From assembly GCA_021791995.1 (NCBI GenBank), contig JAJYVN010000080.1:1-10988 (forward strand): a DNA stretch of 10,988 nucleotides, written 5' to 3'. This stretch comes from Bacillota bacterium (lineage in GTDB: Bacteria; Bacillota; Sulfobacillia; RBS10-35; JAJYVN01). Both the position numbers and the translations under genes were made by a program. Each line of letters starts with the position of its first letter. Positions within the stretch are counted from its first letter, which is position 1. The notes under the pieces are model-generated. The model did no database searches. It was given only the letters and a program-made list of their open reading frames with translations, and was not told where the DNA came from. Positions 5,642-10,988 of this stretch are shown piece by piece.

Positions 5642-6127
5642 TCACTCCATTCGATGGTGGTGGGCGATACGCGCCGCGGCTGCAGCGGCGACGGCCGCGA
5701 TCAGGTCGTCGAGAAACGTGTTGCAGCGGTGCTCGTCGTGCATCCGGTCCACCCGTCCCACAACGCCCGGTTTGAGCTTGTCGAGGTAGCCGAAGTTCGT
5801 AAACCCAATACTGCCATAAATGTTCACAACGGACAGCGCCAAAATCTCGTCGATCCCGAAGAGCGGATCGTCGCGCAGCACAATCGCTTGCAGCGGTTCC
5901 GGCAGGCGGTGCTGCTCCGCCATCTCGTCCATCGCGATCCCGGTGAGGAGCGCGTGTGCCACCTCGCGCTTGCCGAGCACCGTTTCGACGCTTTCCTGGC
6001 ACTCCGGCAGTTCCAGCCCCGGTACATAAGGCTTCTGCAAATCAAGGACCAACGCGGCGATTTCACCCAGCGTCACTCCACGCTCCGCCAGTCGATCAAG
6101 CGAGGTCTGCACCGCATCCTCGATCAA
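5642..6127 (-). CDS. yutG: YutG-like protein, phosphatidylglycerophosphatase A (PgpA) family
   Basis: The 161-aa product matches the soluble Bacillus YutG branch of the PgpA family: ERGVTLGEIAALVLDLQKPY (15-34), KREVAHALLTGIAMDEMAE (53-71), FGIDEILALSVVNIYGSIGFTN (90-111), and NTFLDDLIAAVAAAAAARIAH near the C-terminus. The family's conserved acidic DD pair is present. PgpA enzymes dephosphorylate phosphatidylglycerophosphate, but the function of the YutG branch is less settled. The TTG start at 6127 follows GGGGAG with 8 nt spacing, 4 nt after the sufU stop. An ATG at 6178 would overlap sufU widely and adds sequence unlike the family. It occupies the place after sufU where sufB often sits in Bacillota suf operons. 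Confidence 0.85.
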   Translation of the reverse strand: MIEDAVQTSLDRLAERGVTLGEIAALVLDLQKPYVPGLELPECQESVETVLGKREVAHALLTGIAMDEMAEQHRLPEPLQAIVLRDDPLFGIDEILALSVVNIYGSIGFTNFGYLDKLKPGVVGRVDRMHDEHRCNTFLDDLIAAVAAAAAARIAHHHRME

Positions 6128-6131
6128 TTGG

Positions 6132-6557
6132 TCAACTCCCCAACGCGTGTTCCAACGCGTGCCATGCGAGCGTGGCACACTTCACCCGCACCGGGAACTG
6201 TGCCACCCCCGAGAGCGCCGCCAAGTCCTGGTCCGGGCTCGGGGGGTCGCCTTCACCACGCAACATGGCCTGGACTTGACGGTCGAGCTCCAGCGCATCC
6301 TCTCTCGTTTTGCCGCGCAAGGCCTCTGTGAGCATCGATGCGGAGGCCATGCTGATCGAGCACCCTCGGCCGGCAAAGCGCACATCCGCAATGCGTCCCT
6401 GGTCGTCGAAGGCAAGCGCCAGCTCGATTTCGTCCCCACAGGTCGGATTTTGGAGTTCGGCGTGCAATACCGCATCGCCGGTCAACGTACCGCGGTTACG
6501 CGGGTTGCGGTAGTGGTCCAGAATAACCTCGCGATACAGGTCCTCAAGATCCGACAT
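6132..6557 (-). CDS. sufU: SufU, zinc-dependent sulfurtransferase partner of SufS
   Basis: SufU takes persulfide sulfur from SufS through a zinc site, stimulating the desulfurase and passing sulfur to the SufBCD scaffold. In this 141-aa protein the zinc and sulfur ligands are all visible: C40 and D42 in NPTCGDE, C66 in GRGCSIS, and C127 in RVKCATLAW. The N-terminus DLYREVILDHYRNPRNRG is typical. The insertion between the second and third cysteines that separates SufU from IscU is present (around GEGDPPSPDQD). ATG at 6557 overlaps the end of sufS by 14 nt, indicating coupling. Confidence 0.95.
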   Translation of the reverse strand: MSDLEDLYREVILDHYRNPRNRGTLTGDAVLHAELQNPTCGDEIELALAFDDQGRIADVRFAGRGCSISMASASMLTEALRGKTREDALELDRQVQAMLRGEGDPPSPDQDLAALSGVAQFPVRVKCATLAWHALEHALGS

Positions 6558-7809
6558 GACCGAAAAAGTCCCCTACCCTTCCAAGCGCGTCCACCAGCGC
6601 GTCCACATCCGCACGCGTATTATACGGCGCGAAGCTGGCCCGAGCCGTTGCCACGACGCAGAGGTGTTTCAAAAGCGGTTGGGCGCAGTGATGTCCCGCA
6701 CGGATGGCGATGCCCTGCTGATCAAGGAACTGGGAAAGGTCATGTGGATGCACCCCCGGCACGTTGAAGGCCACGAGCGACCCACGCGGAGACTCGGGAC
6801 CATAGACCTCAATTCCAGGCACCGAACGAAGGCGCAGAAGGGCATATTCCGTCAACTGCGACTCATAGCCCGCAATCGCCTCCATACCAATCCCACGCAG
6901 ATAGTCGATCGCTGCGGCGAGCCCGATGGCCCCCGCCACATTGGGAGTTCCCGCCTCGAACTTGTACGGAACCTCGTTCCAGGTAGAAGACTCGAGTCCC
7001 ACACGCAGAATCATCTCTCCACCGCCGAAGAGCGGTTCCATCTCCTGCAGCCGCTCGAGTCGTCCCCACAGCACCCCAATGCCCATCGGCCCGTACATCT
7101 TGTGCGCCGAAAAGGCCAAAAAGTCACACCCGAGCGCGGTCACATCGACCGGCTGGTGCGGAACACTCTGTGCTGCATCAACGACCGTAATCGCGCCAAG
7201 GCGTTGCGCACGACGACAGATCTCTGCGACGGGCGTGATGGTCCCCAGCACATTGCTGACATGGGTGAAGGCAACGATCTTGGTCCGCTCGGAGAGAAAG
7301 GTATCCAGCGCATCCAACCGCAGTGTCCCATCGGGAGCAAGCGGAAGGAAGCGGAGCCGCGCACCTGTGCGCTTCGCCACCATCTGCCAAGGGACGAGAT
7401 TGCTGTGGTGTTCCATCACCGTGAGGAGAATCTCATCCCCGCTGGACAGGTGATCCATGCCCCACGCCCATGCCACAAGATTCAGGGCCTCGGTGGCATT
7501 GCGCACAAAAACGCACTGCTCGGGTGCGGGCGATCCGATGAACGAGGCCACCGTGGCACGCGCCTGCTCATATTGGCGAGTGGCTTCCTCGCCCAGGGTG
7601 TGGATGGCGCGGTGCACATTGGCGTTGCTTGTGCGGTAGTACGCGGCCTCGGCCTCGATCACTACCGTTGGCTTCTGGGTCGTCGCCGCATTGTCCAAAT
7701 ACACCAAGGGCACACCGTGCACCATCCGCTGCAGGATGGGAAAGTCGTCCCGCAGAAAGAGTCCAGTGGTGGCGGTCTGGTGTTCCTGCACATCCCCTGT
7801 TGGGCGCAC
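6544..7809 (-). CDS. sufS: SufS, group II cysteine desulfurase
   Basis: SufS removes sulfur from cysteine as an enzyme-bound persulfide, using PLP. The motifs below use numbering from the TTG at 7815: LDNAATTQKP (40-49), EHHSN (135-139), VDAAQ, the PLP lysine K239 in SAHKMYGP, and the catalytic Cys377 in RAGHHCAQPL within the short SufS-type loop. The preferred start is GTG at 7809, 6 nt after GGAGGG (7816-7821). The TTG at 7815 overlaps the sufD stop but abuts the ribosome binding site. The product is 421 aa, close to the usual length. Its sulfur goes to SufU and may also reach the sulfur carrier encoded at 1503-1802 (inference). Confidence 0.96.
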   Translation of the reverse strand: MRPTGDVQEHQTATTGLFLRDDFPILQRMVHGVPLVYLDNAATTQKPTVVIEAEAAYYRTSNANVHRAIHTLGEEATRQYEQARATVASFIGSPAPEQCVFVRNATEALNLVAWAWGMDHLSSGDEILLTVMEHHSNLVPWQMVAKRTGARLRFLPLAPDGTLRLDALDTFLSERTKIVAFTHVSNVLGTITPVAEICRRAQRLGAITVVDAAQSVPHQPVDVTALGCDFLAFSAHKMYGPMGIGVLWGRLERLQEMEPLFGGGEMILRVGLESSTWNEVPYKFEAGTPNVAGAIGLAAAIDYLRGIGMEAIAGYESQLTEYALLRLRSVPGIEVYGPESPRGSLVAFNVPGVHPHDLSQFLDQQGIAIRAGHHCAQPLLKHLCVVATARASFAPYNTRADVDALVDALGRVGDFFGHVGS

Positions 7810-7811
7810 GC

Positions 7812-9023
7812 TCAACCCTCCTCGCCATCGATCTTGCGGTCCACCAGCGAGGTGATCTCCCGCCGTACCCCTTCCAGCGGAATGCGCTCCACCAGGGGAG
7901 CAAAGAATCCTTGCACAATCAGGCGTTCCGCCTCGCGCAGCGGAAGCCCCCGCGAGCGCAGGTAGAAGAGATGCTCTGGGTCCACCTTCCCCGTCGTTGC
8001 CGCGTGCCCCGCCTGCAATTCGTTCTCATCAATGTACAGGGCCGGAATCGCGTCGCTGCGGACGCCTGCCGTAAGGTGCAGCGTCTGTTCTTTTTGTTGC
8101 GAGTTCGAGTCCTTGGCGCCCCGCTTGATGTCCGATGTTCCCCGATACACCGTACGCGCGCTGCCGGCGAGCACCCCACGGGCCAGCATTTGACCATTGG
8201 TCCGCGAGCCGATGTGCACCAGCTGGGTCGTCAAGTCCATATGCTGCTGACCGCTCGCGAAGAAAACGACGAGAGACAACGCCTCACTACCGATGCCCCG
8301 GAGAATCGTAGTGGTGCTCCCACGCATCAGACCGGAACCAAGCTCGCCGATTGTCCACTGCACGCGGGCATCCCGGCCGAGCTCTGCCTGGCGGGACGCC
8401 CAGGCACGCACCCGCGTTGGCCAATTCTGCACCTCGCTGAAGTGAAGAATCCCGCCGTCCGCCACCTCGGCTTCCACAACCTCGGTGACGACCGCCACAT
8501 CTCCGTGCGCGGCCCCCTCGGTGCGCTGAACGACGCTCACCTCTGCGGTCCGTCCGACCGAGATCATGGTGCGGGGATGGAACTGTACACCCGATCCTTC
8601 CGGAAGTCGATACACAATCTCAATGGGGCTCTCTGCCACCACTCCGTCGGGAACCACCAGCAGGCATCCCTGCATGGCCGCCAAATTCAAGGCTTCAAGC
8701 TTTCCGGCTTCCGCAGGAATCTGGCGACCCAGCAGCCGCCGGAAGAGCTCCCCATGTTGGGCCGCCGCCAGGGACAGCGGCAAGAGAACAATCCCCTGAT
8801 CCCGAAGAGCCTCCGGGAGTTCCAGATGGACGCCACCCGTACCAGGGGAGGCATCCACCACCGCCCGTAGCTCCTCTAAGGACGTTCGTCGATCCCAATG
8901 CGGCCAGTCCAGCCGCTCCTCCATTCGAGCGGCCTGCCGCCGAGCATCCCTCAGCCACTCCGGCTCCCCGAGACCCTCGATCCAGGCCGCGGTCGGTGCG
9001 GTACCCAGGGCTTGCTGCCCCAT
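7812..9023 (-). CDS. sufD: SufD, Fe-S cluster assembly scaffold subunit
   Basis: SufD is the SufB paralogue that completes the SufBC2D scaffold. The 403-aa product shows the SufB/SufD beta-helix core and the C-terminal signature: YRGTSDIKRGAKDSNSQQK, then IDENELQAGHAATTGKVD, LFYLRSRGLP and AERLIVQGFFAPL. The histidine of the AGHAAT motif is retained. The length and the N-terminal region (WIEGLGEPEWLRDARRQA) favour SufD over the longer SufB. ATG at 9023 overlaps the sufC TGA by one base and is preceded by GGGAGG. A GTG one codon earlier is possible. No sufB is found in this window. Confidence 0.9.
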   Translation of the reverse strand: MGQQALGTAPTAAWIEGLGEPEWLRDARRQAARMEERLDWPHWDRRTSLEELRAVVDASPGTGGVHLELPEALRDQGIVLLPLSLAAAQHGELFRRLLGRQIPAEAGKLEALNLAAMQGCLLVVPDGVVAESPIEIVYRLPEGSGVQFHPRTMISVGRTAEVSVVQRTEGAAHGDVAVVTEVVEAEVADGGILHFSEVQNWPTRVRAWASRQAELGRDARVQWTIGELGSGLMRGSTTTILRGIGSEALSLVVFFASGQQHMDLTTQLVHIGSRTNGQMLARGVLAGSARTVYRGTSDIKRGAKDSNSQQKEQTLHLTAGVRSDAIPALYIDENELQAGHAATTGKVDPEHLFYLRSRGLPLREAERLIVQGFFAPLVERIPLEGVRREITSLVDRKIDGEEG

Positions 9024-9805
9024 CACGCGTTACCTCCCGCCGCTGCGCTTTGGACCTCTTCCCGGATCCAGTCATACCCATTGCGCTCAATCTGCTCGAC
9101 GATCTCGGGCCCACCGGAATGCGCAATCCGCCCCTCGTACATCACGTGCACGAAATCGGGCTGAATATAGCGGAGGATTCGCTCGTAGTGCGTGATGATC
9201 AGCACACCCAGGTCTGGGCCGCGCAGTGCGTTCACGCCATTGCTCACAATCTTGATGGAATCGATGTCAAGCCCCGAGTCCGTCTCATCCAGGATAGCAA
9301 CCGCCGGATCCAGCATCGCCATCTGCAGAATCTCGTTGCGCTTCTTCTCGCCGCCTGAGAAGCCTTCATTCAGGTACCGACGAACCATCGCCTCATCCCA
9401 CTCGAGCAACTGGACCTTCTCGAGCATCTTACGGCGGAACTCCATGAAGGGCATTTCGCGGCCACGAGCCTTCAGGGCTGAATGCAGGAAGTTGGCGACT
9501 GTAACCCCCGGAACCTCGACCGGATACTGAAAAGCCAGAAAGAGACCGGCCCGTGCCCGTTCATCGGGGCTGTCCTCCAAAATGCTCCTACCACCCAGAC
9601 GAATGTCCCCTGCGGTCACCGCATACCGAGGGTGGCCAGCGACCGTGTTGGCCAGCGTACTCTTTCCGGATCCATTGGGCCCCATCAGGGCGTGCACCTG
9701 CCCGGGGAGCACACGCAACGTCACTCCGCGCAGGATCGCCTTATCCTCCACACTGGCCTCGAGCTCGTCAATCTCCAATGCAACGCCTTGCGCCACGCGC
9801 TTCAC
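9023..9805 (-). CDS. sufC: SufC, Fe-S assembly ATPase
   Basis: SufC is a soluble ABC-type ATPase that drives the SufBCD scaffold. From the GTG at 9805 (260 aa) it shows Walker A GPNGSGKST (42-50), QYPVEVPGV, signature FSGGEKKR (149-156), Walker B AILDETDSGLD (170-180) and the switch histidine in ITHYERIL. The start is uncertain. The ATG at 9847 overlaps the TATAAT box of the operon promoter, so it cannot be within the transcript. GTG at 9808 or 9805 and TTG at 9778 (251 aa, weak AAGG upstream) remain. It is the first gene of the suf-yutG-ahbAB operon and is divergent from the MBL-fold gene. Confidence 0.95.
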   Translation of the reverse strand: MKRVAQGVALEIDELEASVEDKAILRGVTLRVLPGQVHALMGPNGSGKSTLANTVAGHPRYAVTAGDIRLGGRSILEDSPDERARAGLFLAFQYPVEVPGVTVANFLHSALKARGREMPFMEFRRKMLEKVQLLEWDEAMVRRYLNEGFSGGEKKRNEILQMAMLDPAVAILDETDSGLDIDSIKIVSNGVNALRGPDLGVLIITHYERILRYIQPDFVHVMYEGRIAHSGGPEIVEQIERNGYDWIREEVQSAAAGGNA

Positions 9806-9845
9806 CACCAAGTCACTGTCTCTGCGCCGTCGGTACCACGGCGTC

Positions 9846-9874
9846 ATTATACGGAGTGGTCGGAAAGGTGTCAA
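9846..9874 (-). promoter_or_regulatory. Consensus promoter of the suf operon
   Basis: TTGACA at 9869-9874 and TATAAT at 9846-9851 match the vegetative sigma consensus at every position, with a spacer of exactly 17 bp. The start should lie near 9839, about 34 nt before the GTG at 9805. A promoter this strong is usually held back by a repressor, and a dyad overlaps its -35. Confidence 0.92.
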
Positions 9875-9882
9875 AAGTTGAC
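9870..9882. promoter_or_regulatory. Dyad GTCAA-AAG-TTGAC overlapping the suf -35
   Basis: A perfect 5-bp inverted repeat with a 3-bp centre overlaps five bases of the sufC -35 hexamer. Next to it, GAGTACTC (near 9886-9893) is a second short perfect palindrome. The position is right for a repressor site. Part of the symmetry, however, comes simply from a second TTGAC facing the divergent gene, so the operator call is tentative. Confidence 0.4.
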
Positions 9883-10058
9883 CGGAGTACTCGGGAATAA
9901 ACGCGGAAAGAGGAAGCGGACAAGATCCGTCCAATCGTACGCATTGCACCCTAGAACGTTGTATGGTTGATCGTTGCCCGAACAGGGGGGATCCGCGCGG
10001 TCGTCGCGTGCGACCGCGCCATACGATGGATGACCCGTCCGAGAACCGCGACCCGATC

Positions 10059-10715
10059 ATGCGCGCGGAACTCGTTGCGCCCCGCACCTGGCTACTGCCG
10101 CTGCGTGGGGTCAACGCCTATGCACTGGAGTCGGAGCAGGGCACGATCCTCGTCGATGCGGGGAACCCCGGCGATGGCCCCCGCATCCTCGCCATGCTGC
10201 AGGGTCGTGGACTGCCCCCGCCGGGACTGATCCTACTCACCCACGCGGATATCGATCACGCCGGCGGAGTCCGCTCCCTCTTACGCATCTGTGCTCCCAC
10301 CGTGCGGGCCTCCGAATTCGAGGCGCAGGTGCTCGCGGGACGTGCCCGACTCCGTCTACTACGCCGCTTGGGTCACGCGTTGGTCGGCCATATCGACTGT
10401 TCCGGTACACTCGAGGACAGCCGTTCCGTCGCCGGATTAATGGTGGTCGCCACGCCCGGCCACACCGCGGGACACTGCTCCTTCTGGCGGAAGGAAGATG
10501 GTGTGCTCTTCTGCGGGGACGCCCTCCGTGTGCGGGGGACGCGCGTACAACTCCCTCTTCGCATCTTTACGGACGACCGAGCCGAGGCGCTCCACTCTCT
10601 CGCGCACCTCGCCAAGCTCCATCCACGCCTTTTGCTACCAGGGCATGGCCCGCCACTGCGCGAGCCGAGCACCGCGATGCGGGCTGCCTTGGCCCCACGC
10701 GAGACGATCGGGTAG
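10059..10715 (+). CDS. MBL-fold metallo-hydrolase
   Basis: This 218-aa protein belongs to the metallo-beta-lactamase superfamily of di-metal hydrolases. It shows ILVDAGNPGDG (30-40), the metal motif THADIDHAGG (61-70), TPGHTAGH (132-139), FCGDALR (151-157) and LLPGHGPPL (192-200). The first motif is HxDxDH, with Asp in place of the usual second His, a variant seen in some subfamilies that may alter the first metal site. ATG at 10059 is taken as the start by family homology (VAPRTWLLPLRGVNAY). Start codons at 9963 and 10026 are in frame but add unlike sequence, and none has a clear ribosome binding site. It is divergent from sufC. The last codons (after RET) and the stop come from the group II intron end at 10707, so the natural C-terminus has been replaced. 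The substrate is unknown. Confidence 0.82.
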   Translation: MRAELVAPRTWLLPLRGVNAYALESEQGTILVDAGNPGDGPRILAMLQGRGLPPPGLILLTHADIDHAGGVRSLLRICAPTVRASEFEAQVLAGRARLRLLRRLGHALVGHIDCSGTLEDSRSVAGLMVVATPGHTAGHCSFWRKEDGVLFCGDALRVRGTRVQLPLRIFTDDRAEALHSLAHLAKLHPRLLLPGHGPPLREPSTAMRAALAPRETIG

Positions 10716-10778
10716 GAGGGGGCGTTGCGCCCCCGTCCTCCCACACCACCGGACGTGCCGTTCGGCATCCGGCGGTTC
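10707..10778 (-). mobile_element. 3' end of a group II intron (domains V and VI, IIC-like)
   Basis: Domain V is visible on the minus strand at 10778-10744: CCGCCGGATGCC, then GAAC, then GGCACGTCCGGTGG. This is the conserved hairpin with a CGC-type catalytic triad, as in bacterial class C introns. Domain VI follows, with GGGGGCG-CAA-CGCCCCC as its stem, and the sequence ends CCTACCCGAT at 10707, the usual 3' end of such introns. The maturase reading frame ends at the start of domain V. The intron's 5' part is beyond the window or lost. It lies antisense to the MBL-fold gene and overlaps that gene's stop codon. Confidence 0.85.
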
Positions 10779-10988
10779 AACGAGAAGCGTAAAGAGCCTC
10801 GAAACGCTCGGTCAGACTCGTCAATCCTTGGGCCCGCCAGTGCGCGGTGCCCAGGGCACTGTTCGTGGGTGGTGTCAACTGCTGCCCGATTTGCCTGACA
10901 AACCGCGACAACCGTTGTTCGTGCCGCCCCAATCCGGCTTGCGCCGGTTGCCCATGGTTCCCTCTCCCCTTGCGGAGAAGGAGTCGAC
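10777..10988 (-). CDS. Group II intron reverse transcriptase/maturase, C-terminal fragment
   Basis: The frame is open from the window edge to TGA at 10777-10779 (69 codons). Its last ~30 residues, TPPTNSALGTAHWRAQGLTS and LTERFEALYASR, match the end of class C intron-encoded proteins, where an AL...YW..QGL.SL.ERY pattern precedes domain V. The residues before that (RFVRQIGQQL and earlier) lie in the 121-bp repeat and do not resemble the usual maturase sequence. The similarity seems to begin where the repeat ends at 10868. The maturase is therefore probably truncated or joined to the repeat here, not intact. Confidence 0.6.
   Translation of the reverse strand, partial: RLLLRKGRGNHGQPAQAGLGRHEQRLSRFVRQIGQQLTPPTNSALGTAHWRAQGLTSLTERFEALYASR
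10868..10988 (-). repeat. Right copy of 121-bp inverted repeat
   Basis: This is the reverse complement of 3-123 with one difference at 10898. Here it abuts the maturase C-terminus, whereas the left copy abuts the unrecognised gene. The single mismatch shows these are two real copies and not one sequence duplicated by the assembler. Confidence 0.9.

Noticed and set aside
5613..6002. N-terminal extension of the siroheme decarboxylase frame
   Set aside because: This Arg-rich stretch overlaps yutG in another frame and lacks similarity to the family; the ATG at 5612 has a good ribosome binding site.
6556..7965. Long plus-strand open frame of 469 codons
   Set aside because: It is antisense to sufU, sufS and the end of sufD, which carry complete family motifs; the frame's product has no recognisable domain and reflects high GC content.
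7629..8870. Long plus-strand open frame of 413 codons
   Set aside because: It is antisense to the start of sufS and to sufD, with no motif and no ribosome binding site.
9878..9900. Possible divergent promoter (TTGACC) for the MBL-fold gene
   Set aside because: No acceptable -10 hexamer is found 16-18 bp downstream.
9806..10114. Longer sufC frame starting at 10114 or 9847
   Set aside because: Both starts are at or upstream of the consensus promoter; the ATG at 9847 overlaps the TATAAT box and would not be transcribed.
1..10988. CRISPR arrays and ordinary tRNA or rRNA genes
   Set aside because: No regularly spaced repeat-spacer pattern and no tRNA cloverleaf or rRNA signature was seen apart from the tRNA-like part of tmRNA.

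Overview
This window looks like part of a high-GC bacterial chromosome, most likely from a Bacillota-type lineage. The grounds are SufU as the Fe-S/sulfur-transfer partner of SufS, a YutG-like PgpA-family protein, a SAM-I (S-box) riboswitch with a transcription-attenuation platform, consensus sigma-A promoters, and frequent GTG/TTG starts behind strong Shine-Dalgarno sequences. Some Actinobacteria and Chloroflexi share several of these traits, so the assignment is an inference. Both ends of the window carry the same 121-bp sequence in inverted orientation, so it probably stops where an assembler met a repeat.

Layout, left to right. Almost everything lies on the minus strand. Positions 1-197 hold the start of an unrecognised gene that runs into the left-end repeat. 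Positions 198-543 are non-coding and hold two hairpins and a short direct repeat. Positions 544-901 encode tmRNA (ssrA), with smpB directly upstream (936-1448): a complete trans-translation pair. Next is a unit transcribed from about 3302: promoter, SAM-I riboswitch with its terminator, a threonine-synthase-family PLP enzyme (1821-3059), and a MoaD/ThiS-like sulfur carrier (1503-1802). Upstream of it is a lone MalK/UgpC-type sugar ABC ATPase (3359-4462).

Positions 4590-9805 form a compact operon, sufC-sufD-sufS-sufU-yutG-ahbAB, read from a perfect TTGACA-N17-TATAAT promoter at 9846-9874. It combines Fe-S cluster assembly with a PgpA-like protein and a fused two-domain siroheme decarboxylase. 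sufB, normally part of such operons, is absent from the window. Divergent from it is an MBL-fold hydrolase (10059-10715). The last codons of this gene are supplied by the 3' end of a group II (IIC-type) intron, whose domains V-VI and maturase C-terminus occupy the right end of the window.

The most interesting inference is the S-box-controlled pair of a ThrC-like enzyme and a diglycine sulfur carrier. An S-box switches genes on when SAM or methionine is scarce. That fits homocysteine synthesis from O-phosphohomoserine and a protein thiocarboxylate better than threonine synthesis. SufS/SufU, encoded nearby, could supply the sulfur. This is a hypothesis from context, not shown by the sequence alone.
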